A stretch of 18,965 nucleotides of DNA, from assembly GCA_038327385.1 (NCBI GenBank), contig JBBQKY010000030.1, positions 1 through 18,965 of the forward strand. Reading direction: 5' to 3'. This document shows, in pieces, positions 12,302 to 18,965 of the stretch. This DNA is from JAWWPG01 sp038327385 (GTDB lineage Bacteria > Actinomycetota > Actinomycetes > Propionibacteriales > Nocardioidaceae). The translations under genes were made by a program, and so were the position numbers. Every line of letters starts with the position of its first letter. Within the stretch, counting starts at the first letter, position 1. Under the pieces are notes generated by a model that was given only the letters and a program-made list of their open reading frames with translations, was not told where the DNA came from and made no database searches.

Positions 12302-15066
12302 CTTGCCACGTGGGCCGCCCCCGCCCGCGTCTGGGGAGGTGAGTCGCCGGGGTCTGCGGTCAGCGGGGTCTGCGGGAACCGAGCCGCCACCTCGCTCGGG
12401 TTCAGCACCTTCGCATCGCCAGGGTACGGCCGCGCGAAGCTGTAGCTGCTGTACCAGGTCAGCCGGTTGGACGCCTCGAACGACAGCATGTCGGGCTCGG
12501 CGTAGTCCTGCCGCTGCGACCAGCGGACCCACTCACGCTGCAACGGAGAAGTCGCCTGGGCATACGTCGGGTTCATCGTGTCCAGCGGGATGCGGTTCGG
12601 CCGGTTGGTGTACGGCGTGTAGTCGGCCTTGTCGGTGAACACGTCGTACATGGGCTGGGCCGTGAGGTCCATCTGGTTCATCGGGGGAAGCCCGAGGATC
12701 TGCTCGATCGTCCGGGTGACGTTGACCTGCGAGTAGTAGTCGTGGACGACCGTGCCCCGGCGGGCATACGGGCTGGCGACAAGCAGCACGTTGCGGTGGC
12801 CGTCGACGTGGTCGACGCCGTTCTGGGAGTCGTCCTCGACGATGAAGATCGCGCTGGACTTCCAGAACCTCGAGTGCGAGATCGCGTCGACGATCCGGCC
12901 GGTCGCCAGGTCGTTGTCCGCGACCATGGCCGACGGGATCGGGTAGTCCGGAACCGTGAGGTGGGTGTGGTCGCACATGACCCACAGCATGTTCAGCGCC
13001 GGCAGATTCCCCCTCTTCTCGTACCCCGACAAGTCCCGCAGGAAGATGTCGGCACGGTACTGATCGGGGATCTGGGTCTGGAATTTCGGGTAGTCGGGCT
13101 CCAGGATCGTGTTCAGGGACGGGACGTCGGCCTTCGTGGTGTAGTAGCCGAGCGGAGCGTGCAGCTTGCCCTGATGGGTGCCCTCGAGGATCTGGGAGTC
13201 GCGGTACCAGTCCTTCCAGCCGCCGGTGGGCGGCTGCCCGTTCGGCCCCGTGAAGTACTCGGCGTACTCACCCCAGACCCGCGCGTCCAGACCATGCGTC
13301 AGCGCGTTGTCCCACAGGAAGCCCGACTTGGGGTAGACCATCGCGTCCGGCTGGCCGTAGTCGCGGACGTAGTTGGCGTACGACCGCTCCAGGTAGTCGT
13401 TCACCCACGCGGCGTCGAGCCAGGTGTGCCCGGTGGCTGAGTTGGTGCCCTCGGAGTAGAGGTTGTCGATGATCGCGTAGTGCCGCGCGAGGGCATGGGC
13501 GTTGGGCGTGACCTGCTCCCCGAACTGGGTGAGCGACGCGTCGCCGTTTCCCCTGTTGAGGTCACCCAGCTCCTGGTCGTAGGTCCGGTTCTCCCGGACG
13601 ATCAGGAACACGTGCTTGATGGGCGACGGGTCCCCGATGCGGGCGGGCACCGGCGCCGGGACGGCCTGGTCGGTCGCGACCGGGTTACGCGCTCGGAGTC
13701 CGTCCCACTGGTTGAGGTCGAAGACGCGAGCGGTGAGAGCCGCCATCTCGCTGGGCTTAGGCACGGCGAGCACCTGGACGACCCCGACGTCGGCGTACAC
13801 CTGGTGCCCGGTCGCCGGGTTCGTGCCTGGACCCTGCAGGATCGTCCGCTTCGTGCCAAGCGAGCCGACGCCCTTCAGGTTCCCGACCACGAGCTTGCCG
13901 AGCCGCTCGTCCATGAGGACCGTGCCGGGGTACCACGCGGTCGGGATCAGGCCGCCGAAGACGGGAGTGCTGTCTCCGCCCGCGTACGTGTAGACGGCCA
14001 GAGCGTTGTCCCGCCCAAGGCTCACCGCGATGTGGGACTCGTCGAGGCGCACGAGCGCGTTAGGGGAGCTGCCGAACGGCTGGCCTGGCAGGGGGTTCAC
14101 ATTGAAGGTCCACGTCACGTCGCCACTCCTCGCGTCGATGACCGAGACCGTGTCGTCGCTGGAGTTCGTCACCAGCACGTTGGTGCCGTCGACGAGAAGC
14201 GCGGAGGGGTCCAACCCGACGTCGATGGAGCGGACGAGCTTCTTGCTGCTCAGGTCGATCTCGCTCACGGTGCCGCTGGTGGCCCGCCCGTCGGCCTGGT
14301 CGGCGACCACCCGCGAGTCGTAGGAGAAGTTGGTGAAGTCTCCGCTCTTCGGCCTGCGACCTGCCTCGTTGCTCACGAACGCCTTGCCACCCGTGACGAC
14401 GACGTCCCGCGGGGCCATTCCCACCGGGACCTGCCACAACGTCTTGCCCGACGTGGAGTCGATCGCGGCGAAGGCGTTCCAGCCCGAGAGGGTCGTCAGG
14501 ATCGTGGTCCTGTCCGGCGCCCAGGCCAGTCCGCTGGGCAGCGGCGTTGCCGGCTCGCCGCTCGGGCCCGTCGGGACCCCGCCCGGCGTGGAGTCGGGCA
14601 TCGGCACCACGACGGGCTTCGAGAGTGTCCCGTCGGCAGCGACGTCGAAGCGCAGCAGGTCGTCGGTCTGCGCGGCCCAGAGGCGCTTGCCGTTCCGTGA
14701 GTACAGCAGCCCGCTGACGGCGACGAAACGGCTGCCAACCGACGGGGTGTACTGCTGCAGGACCTTGCGGGTCGACAGGTTGACCACGGTGAACAGTCCG
14801 TCGCCCGACTTCGTGAGGTCGACGGCAGTCTTGCCCCCTGGGCGGATGGCGAGGTCCATCACCTGCCCGGTCTGCTCGATGGTGCCGCCGAGCGGGTCGA
14901 TGAGCTTGTTCTCCGCCGTGAGCACCATGCCGTTGCTCTGCCGGCCCACCAGCCGGTCGCCGAGGTTGGGCCCGTTGGTCGGTGCGCTGTAGGCGAGGGA
15001 CGCCAGGCCGATGACGGCTGCCGTCCCTGCTGCTGAGATAACGAATGTGCGAGCTCTCATGGTCAC
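12298..15066 (-). CDS. Secreted YncE-like beta-propeller / phosphoesterase fusion (922 aa)
   Basis: Bifunctional exported protein. The N-terminus has an export signal (RTFVISAAGTAAVIGLASLA, cleaved near AYSA). Residues 30-450 are YncE/YVTN-like propeller blades, for example NVLVTNSSDDTVSVIDARSG. Residues 480-800 are a phosphoesterase of the alkaline phosphatase superfamily, with ENRTYDQELGD (492-502), a SATGH segment (about 543-547) that may hold the nucleophile, and the metal-site motif EDDSQNGVDHVDGHR (744-758). Such fusions are common in actinobacteria; the substrate is usually unknown, with phosphate monoesters or phospholipids possible. I chose GTG 15066 because GGAGGG (15072-15077) is five bases upstream. 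ATG 15060 is the other option. The stop overlaps the CHAD start. The frame is open upstream to 15381, but that part lacks coding character and precedes the signal peptide. Confidence 0.92.
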   Translation of the reverse strand: MTMRARTFVISAAGTAAVIGLASLAYSAPTNGPNLGDRLVGRQSNGMVLTAENKLIDPLGGTIEQTGQVMDLAIRPGGKTAVDLTKSGDGLFTVVNLSTRKVLQQYTPSVGSRFVAVSGLLYSRNGKRLWAAQTDDLLRFDVAADGTLSKPVVVPMPDSTPGGVPTGPSGEPATPLPSGLAWAPDRTTILTTLSGWNAFAAIDSTSGKTLWQVPVGMAPRDVVVTGGKAFVSNEAGRRPKSGDFTNFSYDSRVVADQADGRATSGTVSEIDLSSKKLVRSIDVGLDPSALLVDGTNVLVTNSSDDTVSVIDARSGDVTWTFNVNPLPGQPFGSSPNALVRLDESHIAVSLGRDNALAVYTYAGGDSTPVFGGLIPTAWYPGTVLMDERLGKLVVGNLKGVGSLGTKRTILQGPGTNPATGHQVYADVGVVQVLAVPKPSEMAALTARVFDLNQWDGLRARNPVATDQAVPAPVPARIGDPSPIKHVFLIVRENRTYDQELGDLNRGNGDASLTQFGEQVTPNAHALARHYAIIDNLYSEGTNSATGHTWLDAAWVNDYLERSYANYVRDYGQPDAMVYPKSGFLWDNALTHGLDARVWGEYAEYFTGPNGQPPTGGWKDWYRDSQILEGTHQGKLHAPLGYYTTKADVPSLNTILEPDYPKFQTQIPDQYRADIFLRDLSGYEKRGNLPALNMLWVMCDHTHLTVPDYPIPSAMVADNDLATGRIVDAISHSRFWKSSAIFIVEDDSQNGVDHVDGHRNVLLVASPYARRGTVVHDYYSQVNVTRTIEQILGLPPMNQMDLTAQPMYDVFTDKADYTPYTNRPNRIPLDTMNPTYAQATSPLQREWVRWSQRQDYAEPDMLSFEASNRLTWYSSYSFARPYPGDAKVLNPSEVAARFPQTPLTADPGDSPPQTRAGAAHVAR

Positions 15067-15214
15067 AGGTGCCCTCCACGCGCTTCCGGTGCGAAGCCGG
15101 GTGACCGCGGGAGGTGCGGCCCGGTCTCCATTGTTCACCCAAAAGGTGTGGGGTGCTGACACACGTGCAACATATAGGTGAGTCAGTGAGCGGACCGCGA
15201 CCGGGAAGGACACG

Positions 15215-15243
15215 TTGCCCGCGGCGGCCAGGGGCCGTAACGT
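15215..15243 (+). promoter_or_regulatory. Candidate sigma-70-type promoter for leader ORF and SDR
   Basis: TTGCCC (15215-15220) and TAACGT (15238-15243) are separated by exactly 17 bases on the plus strand. They would place the transcript start near 15250, about 60 bases before the leader ORF at 15311. It is a visual match only. Confidence 0.5.
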
Positions 15244-15310
15244 GTCGAGCGTCCAGCGGGCAGGCGCGCCGTCGGCTAGTCGGCAGCCCGCTCCAGCACC
15301 AGGAGGAGCA

Positions 15311-15445
15311 ATGCGCGTCGCCCCGGCCCAAGGTCCCGTTCCGCCAATGAGACGCGCATGGTCAGTACGGCTTGCGGCCACACCGGTCGCCGCCGAGGTC
15401 GCGACCGAGTTCCACGCTGGCGTCGGCTATCTCATCAAGCGGTGA
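15311..15445 (+). CDS. 44-aa leader ORF coupled to the SDR gene
   Basis: Short ORF with a strong ribosome site: AGGAGGAG at 15301-15308 just before ATG 15311. Its TGA (15443-15445) overlaps the GTG start of the dehydrogenase (GTGA), and the dehydrogenase has no ribosome site of its own, so translation of this ORF probably feeds the next gene. The product is basic (MRRAWSVRLAATP) and ends EFHAGVGYLIKR. The second half has G/C-rich third positions typical of coding DNA; the first half less so. I do not recognise it. It may be a functional small protein, a regulatory leader, or a remnant of a longer gene. The same frame is open back to 15215 but would then overlap the candidate promoter. Confidence 0.5.
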   Translation: MRVAPAQGPVPPMRRAWSVRLAATPVAAEVATEFHAGVGYLIKR

Positions 15446-16275
15446 CTCCCTCCGAGGACGGTCGGGCGGCGTTGGGCGCCAGACGCGGGGTGCTGGTGAC
15501 CGGGGCCTCACGCGGGCTCGGGGCGGAAGTCGCGAGAGTGTTCGCGAACGAGCTCGGCGACCGGGTGGCGGTGCACTGTCGCCGTAGCCGCGCCGAGGCC
15601 GAGGCGGTGCTGGGCTCACTGGATGGAGACGGGCACGTCGTCGTACAAGGCGATCTGGCAGATCCTGCCGGTGTGCTCGGCTTCGTGACCGAGGCGGCTG
15701 AGGCGCTCGGGCGCATCGACGTGCTGGTGAACAACGCCGCGCTCTTTGCCGATGACCCCTCCAGCCAGGGTCGGCGCTTCGACCTGAGCATCGCGGAGTC
15801 GTCCTACGACGAATGGGTGGACGGCTGGCGGCGAACGACCGACGTCAACCTGCTCGGTACCGCGAACGTGACCTATCAGGTCGCGCGCCACATGATCGCC
15901 GTCCCTCCGGTCGACGGCATCCCGCCGGGACGGATCGTCACTGTGGGCTCGCGCGCTGCCTACCGCGGCGAGCCGCAGGTGCCGGCCTACGGCGCCAGCA
16001 AGGCGGGAGTCCACGCCATGACGCAGTCCTTGGCGGTGGCGCTGGCGCCATACGGCATAACGAGTGTCGGCATCGCGCCGGGCTTCATCGAGACGGAGAT
16101 GGCAGCCGCCGTGCTCGACGGTCCCGGCGGCGACGCCGTGCGGGCACAGAGCCCCTTCGGCCGGGTGGCCACCCCACAGGAGGTCGCCCGGGCCGTCGGC
16201 TGGCTCGCCGATCCCGGCGCCGAATGGGCCGCCGGCGCGATCCTCGACTTCAACGGCGCCTCCTACCTCCGCTAG
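15442..16275 (+). CDS. Short-chain dehydrogenase/reductase, FabG-like (277 aa)
   Basis: Classical SDR oxidoreductase, cytoplasmic, with a Rossmann fold. It has TGASRGLG (20-27), NNAA (97-100), catalytic N136 (VNLLG), S170 (VGSRAA), and Y183 and K187 in YGASK. PGFIETEM follows the substrate loop. HCRRS after the second strand puts basic residues where NADP(H)-preferring members bind the 2'-phosphate, so NADPH use is likely. The substrate is unknown; 3-oxoacyl and pteridine-type reductases look similar. GTG 15442 overlaps the leader ORF stop, and an upstream in-frame start at 15358 would add an Arg-rich stretch with no family match. It runs convergent to the SRPBCC gene with 35 bases between them. 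Confidence 0.9.
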   Translation: MTPSEDGRAALGARRGVLVTGASRGLGAEVARVFANELGDRVAVHCRRSRAEAEAVLGSLDGDGHVVVQGDLADPAGVLGFVTEAAEALGRIDVLVNNAALFADDPSSQGRRFDLSIAESSYDEWVDGWRRTTDVNLLGTANVTYQVARHMIAVPPVDGIPPGRIVTVGSRAAYRGEPQVPAYGASKAGVHAMTQSLAVALAPYGITSVGIAPGFIETEMAAAVLDGPGGDAVRAQSPFGRVATPQEVARAVGWLADPGAEWAAGAILDFNGASYLR

Positions 16276-16284
16276 CTGTGACGG

Positions 16285-16301
16285 GACCCCCGAATGGGGT
16301 C
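16285..16301. terminator. Short hairpin between convergent genes
   Basis: GACCCC (16285-16290) pairs with GGGGTC (16296-16301) around CGAAT. It lies in the 35-base gap between two convergent stops, where a bidirectional terminator is expected. There is no T-tract. Confidence 0.45.
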
Positions 16302-16310
16302 GAGACGGCG

Positions 16311-16805
16311 TCAGGGAACCGAGAGCGAGACGGCGACCTGCTCGAGCTGGTCCAGCGCCTCCTGCAGGCCGAGCTCCATTCCGGAGTCGATGTGGGCGTC
16401 GCGGTGCTCCTTGCTGGAGTGCTCGATCAGGATCGAGACGCTCGTGCGCCCGTCGGCCTCGATGAAGATGGTTGTGTCGACCGCCTCCGCGTCGGGCATG
16501 CCCTCGTAGACCTCCGTCGAGACCAGGCGCTCGTTCGTCACGATCTCGCGGTACTCGCCGTGAAACCCCACTTCGAAACCCTCGTTCGCGACCATCACGT
16601 AGCGCCACCTGCCACCGACCCGCAGGTCGACGTCGATGCTCGTCACCTCGCCGCGGTCTCCGCTCCACCAGCGCTTGATGAGCTCCGGCGTCGTCCACGC
16701 GTTGTAGACAAGGTGCTTGGGCGCCGCGAAGTCCCGTGTGATCCGGACCTGTGTGTCCGACGGCAGCGTCACCACTGCGGTCCCGCTACTCGTCACTGCT
16801 GACAT
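16311..16805 (-). CDS. SRPBCC (AHSA1-like) domain protein (164 aa)
   Basis: Small START-like protein with a hydrophobic ligand pocket. Characteristic elements are RITRDFAAPKHLVYNAWTTP, IKRWW, DLRVGGRWRYVM, and the amphipathic C-terminal helix with DSGMELGLQEALDQLE. Members often bind small hydrophobic molecules; this one has no known ligand. The ATG at 16805 starts inside the last codons of the ArsR gene (20-base overlap), and GGCGGA lies a few bases upstream. The ArsR plus SRPBCC pairing is common in actinobacteria and suggests that both answer the same signal under the ArsR promoter. Confidence 0.9.
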   Translation of the reverse strand: MSAVTSSGTAVVTLPSDTQVRITRDFAAPKHLVYNAWTTPELIKRWWSGDRGEVTSIDVDLRVGGRWRYVMVANEGFEVGFHGEYREIVTNERLVSTEVYEGMPDAEAVDTTIFIEADGRTSVSILIEHSSKEHRDAHIDSGMELGLQEALDQLEQVAVSLSVP

Positions 16806-17142
16806 CTCCGTCCGCCATCTCGATGAGTTCCGCCAGGACGACGTCCAGGCGGTCGAAGCGCTCGTTCCACGACTGCTCGAAGGCCCTGACCCAGTCATGG
16901 ATCGGCCTGAGCGGACGGCTGTCGAGCGCATACACCCGCTGCCTGCCTACCTCGCGGACCTGCACAAGACCCACTTCCCGGAGCACCCTCAGGTGTTTGG
17001 ACACCAGGGGTTGCGCGAGGTCGAGGAGCCCGACCAGGTCGTTGACGGGGCGCTCCCCGGCGGCGAGCAGGTCGAGGATCTGCCGCCGCCTGAGCTCGGC
17101 AACGGCGTTGAACGCATCAGTTGTGGTCGCCGCCCGTGCCAT
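16786..17142 (-). CDS. ArsR-family winged-helix repressor (118 aa)
   Basis: DNA-binding repressor of ArsR/SmtB type. The helix-turn-helix covers about residues 32-60, with recognition helix AQPLVSKHLRVLREVGL, followed by the wing QVREVGRQRVYAL. The protein has no cysteine, so it is not a classical arsenic or cadmium sensor and probably senses something else or works with its SRPBCC partner. The ATG at 17142 lies six bases after a near-consensus -10, so the mRNA is expected to be leaderless. It overlaps the SRPBCC gene. An inverted repeat in the promoter spacer suggests autoregulation. Confidence 0.92.
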   Translation of the reverse strand: MARAATTTDAFNAVAELRRRQILDLLAAGERPVNDLVGLLDLAQPLVSKHLRVLREVGLVQVREVGRQRVYALDSRPLRPIHDWVRAFEQSWNERFDRLDVVLAELIEMADGDVSSDE

Positions 17143-17148
17143 GCAGTT

Positions 17149-17176
17149 ATCATATATCCATATGGGAATGCGTCAA
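17149..17176 (-). promoter_or_regulatory. Promoter of the arsR-SRPBCC operon, leaderless
   Basis: On the minus strand TTGACG (17176-17171) is followed after 16 bases by TATGAT (17154-17149). Six bases later comes the ArsR ATG, so the predicted transcript start falls on or next to the start codon. Both hexamers are near consensus for the housekeeping sigma factor, the best promoter in the window. Confidence 0.8.
17151..17164. promoter_or_regulatory. Operator-like inverted repeat in the arsR promoter
   Basis: CATAT (17151-17155) and ATATG (17160-17164) form an inverted repeat around ATCC, inside an AT-rich island in otherwise GC-rich DNA. It overlaps the -10 and spacer, where ArsR repressors normally bind. 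The overlapping CCATATGG is itself a palindrome. Confidence 0.6.
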
Positions 17177-17220
17177 GCAGTGCGCGGGAAATATGCCGGG
17201 CGCGCGGACGATTGATGGCA

Positions 17221-17252
17221 TTGGCATCGCCAAGGCTCACGCCGCGACGGCG
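17221..17252 (-). terminator. Two small tandem hairpins after the PhoD-like gene
   Basis: TTGGC-ATC-GCCAA (17221-17233) and CGCCG-CGA-CGGCG (17240-17252) are two 5-bp stems 23-54 bases downstream of the phosphatase stop and upstream of the ArsR promoter. They may end the phosphatase transcript. The stems are short and there is no T-tract. Confidence 0.3.
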
Positions 17253-17274
17253 AAGGGCTGCTCGGGTACGGCGT

Positions 17275-18936
17275 TCAGGTGGGCGGGATGGCGAAGTCGG
17301 CGACCTGCTCGAGCTCTCGAGCGTCATCCGCGTCGTCGGCGCCGCCAGTCGCGCCCGCTTCCCATCGCATCGTCAGCCCGCGGCCCTGGGTCTCCAACGT
17401 CGCGACGTTGTTGTCGAACCACGGCCCGCGCGAGATGTCCCACTCGATGACGGGCGGCGGCACCTTGGAGCGGCGAGCCGCGAACCCCGTGACGTGGCTC
17501 AGAAAGCCGTGACCGAGGAGCTTGAGGAAAGCCGCTTCCGGGCGACCGAGCTGGTTGCGGATCGGCGAGCACACCGCCTGCAGGACGCGAGTGCCGCCAT
17601 CGACATGAGCCTCGGCCACGTACGAGTGGTGCACGTCCCCCGACAGGAAGGTGATCGATCCGGGCGGCCTGCCGCGCCTGCCGCCGGCAAGCTCGAGGAC
17701 CATCGTCGCGACCTCCTGGAAGCCCTCGTGGAAGGCCGCCCAGTGCTCCAGGTCGACGGCGCGGCGGACCTTCTCCCCCGCCACCGCGGCACGCTTGCCC
17801 CACGCGCCGCTCGCGACGGCCTCGCTCAGTGACTCGAAGTTGTGCAGTCCCTTGGCAAGCAGGAACGGCAGCGACGTACCGATCAGCACGTGGTCGAAGT
17901 CCCCGCGCAGCTGATCGCCGAACCACGCCATCTCCAAGGGGTCGATGATCGAGCGCTCACTCGGCTCGAGGACCCGGGCCGACCTGGAGTCGATGACCAC
18001 GACACGGGTGGCTCCGATGTCGCGGACGAAGCTCCAGCGGTAGGTGTCTGGGTGCTCGTCGGCGCGCGCAGCGAACGCGTCCAGGACGTCACCCCAGTCG
18101 CGATGCTCCCCCGCCTCCTGTGCGGCGACGATCTGCGACCAGATCTCGTCCTTGGCTCGTTCGGCCGGCGACAGGTTCCCGAGATGCTGGTAGACCCAGT
18201 ACGACGCGAGGCCGCCCTGGATCCGCGCGGGCCACCATGACAGCTTGGCCATCTCGCGGCGCCACTGCGCAGACGTGTTCCAGTCGTCTCGGATGTCGTG
18301 GTCGTCGAAGATCATCGCGCTCGGAAGCGTAGAGAGCAGCCAACGGTTGGTCGGCTCCTTCCACGCCAGCTGATAGAGATGCGTGTACTCCTCGAAGTCC
18401 TTGAGCTCGGTACCGGGCGGCTCGTCGAGGCTGCGGCGGGAGGCGATGAACTCCTGCATCTCCTCCGAGGTGTCGTCCGCATAGACCTGGTCCCCGAGGA
18501 AAAGGAACAGGTCGGGCCAGGTGTCGGCCTCCGCCGACATCATCTCTCGGGCGTAGGCGCGGAGGGCGTCGACCCCGTGCTGCTTGTTGGCCTTCTCGTC
18601 GTGCGGCAGGCTCATCCGGCAGGAGCCGAAGGCCATCCGCAGCTGCTGGCCCGGTCGCAGCGTGGCGATCCGGCTACGCGGCCTGGACTCCCCGGGAAGG
18701 GGCCACACCGTCCTTCCGCCCACCTCGACGGTGTACTCCTGCACGGACCCCGGCTCGAGCCCCTCGACCTGCACGAGCGCGTAGTGGTGACCGTGTGCGG
18801 CGAACGTCGTCGCCTCCCACTGGCCCGTCGCCGCCGATACCGTGACCTGTCCAGGCTGGCGAACCTCGACCCAGACGGCAGCGCTCGTCTCGTCTACATA
18901 CCTCAGCAGGGGGCCAAGAACCAGTTGGTCGTCCAC
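17275..18936 (-). CDS. PhoD-like metallophosphoesterase (alkaline phosphatase D family, 553 aa)
   Basis: Metal-dependent phosphatase/phosphodiesterase of the PhoD group. After an N-terminal beta-sandwich (about 1-95) come FGSC (103-106), LGDQVYADD (147-155), DDHDIRDDWN (211-220) and SGDVHHSYVAE (432-442). These supply the expected metal and active-site residues, including the cysteine of the PhoD type. Classical PhoD is exported by Tat; here the protein starts MDDQLVLGPLLRY with no twin-arginine or hydrophobic signal, so it is probably cytoplasmic. The start is GTG 18936, 29 bases from the window edge; no good ribosome site is visible, and a start further upstream outside the window cannot be excluded. 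The substrate is unknown. Confidence 0.9.
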   Translation of the reverse strand: MDDQLVLGPLLRYVDETSAAVWVEVRQPGQVTVSAATGQWEATTFAAHGHHYALVQVEGLEPGSVQEYTVEVGGRTVWPLPGESRPRSRIATLRPGQQLRMAFGSCRMSLPHDEKANKQHGVDALRAYAREMMSAEADTWPDLFLFLGDQVYADDTSEEMQEFIASRRSLDEPPGTELKDFEEYTHLYQLAWKEPTNRWLLSTLPSAMIFDDHDIRDDWNTSAQWRREMAKLSWWPARIQGGLASYWVYQHLGNLSPAERAKDEIWSQIVAAQEAGEHRDWGDVLDAFAARADEHPDTYRWSFVRDIGATRVVVIDSRSARVLEPSERSIIDPLEMAWFGDQLRGDFDHVLIGTSLPFLLAKGLHNFESLSEAVASGAWGKRAAVAGEKVRRAVDLEHWAAFHEGFQEVATMVLELAGGRRGRPPGSITFLSGDVHHSYVAEAHVDGGTRVLQAVCSPIRNQLGRPEAAFLKLLGHGFLSHVTGFAARRSKVPPPVIEWDISRGPWFDNNVATLETQGRGLTMRWEAGATGGADDADDARELEQVADFAIPPT

Positions 18937-18965
18937 GCACCATTTCTACACGGCCCGCTCCGGCA

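Noticed and set aside
13480..14700. Long plus-strand open frame of 406 codons
   Set aside because: Antisense to the propeller-phosphoesterase; low-complexity Arg/Val/Asp/Gly composition with no domain.
15133..15139. GTTCACC as a PHO box before the phosphoesterase
   Set aside because: A PHO box needs direct repeats at 11-base spacing; only one half-site is seen.
15067..15381. N-terminal extension of the phosphoesterase to 15381
   Set aside because: The signal peptide starts at 15066/15060 behind GGAGGG, and the extension lacks family features and overlaps the opposing promoter region.
1..18965. CRISPR array, tRNA, rRNA, insertion sequence or phage genes
   Set aside because: No spaced direct repeats, no cloverleaf that I could fold, and no transposase or integrase reading frame were seen.

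Overview
The window is a high-GC stretch of chromosome, almost certainly from an actinobacterium. The pointers are strong G/C preference at third codon positions, GTG starts, GTGA stop/start overlaps, a leaderless regulator promoter, a LAL-type LuxR regulator, a YncE/phosphoesterase fusion and a short DEAH helicase of the HrpA type. I cannot name the genus. I see no insertion sequence, phage gene, CRISPR array, tRNA or rRNA. Nearly everything is on the minus strand; the exceptions are a short-chain dehydrogenase with its leader ORF and one small doubtful ORF.

Left part (1-5105): an HrpA-like RNA helicase runs off the left edge. Its GTG start overlaps the stop of a CPA1-type Na+/H+ antiporter that carries a C-terminal UBP-type zinc finger. 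Upstream lies a divergent region with a long palindrome, a small plus-strand ORF of unknown function and a strong hairpin.

Middle left (5105-8403): a 987-aa LAL-family LuxR regulator is followed on the same strand by a tiny gene for a secreted peptide. Its mature part is almost entirely four TVQL repeats. The spacer between them holds a bulged hairpin and four GGAC boxes at near-helical spacing. This pair is the least explained and most interesting part of the window.

Middle right (8665-15066): a possible four-gene minus-strand unit. In transcription order it encodes a secreted YncE-propeller/phosphoesterase, a CHAD-domain protein joined to it by a GTGA overlap, a YbjN/type III chaperone-like protein, and a cysteine desulfurase-like PLP enzyme. 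A phosphoesterase coupled to a CHAD protein (a polyphosphate-binding fold), with a PhoD-like phosphatase nearby, hints at a phosphate or polyphosphate theme, but this is inference.

Right part (15067-18965): a plus-strand promoter drives a 44-aa leader ORF coupled by GTGA to a short-chain dehydrogenase. Converging on it is an ArsR-SRPBCC operon with an almost ideal promoter, an operator-like inverted repeat and a leaderless start. Last is a PhoD-like metallophosphoesterase with no visible signal peptide.
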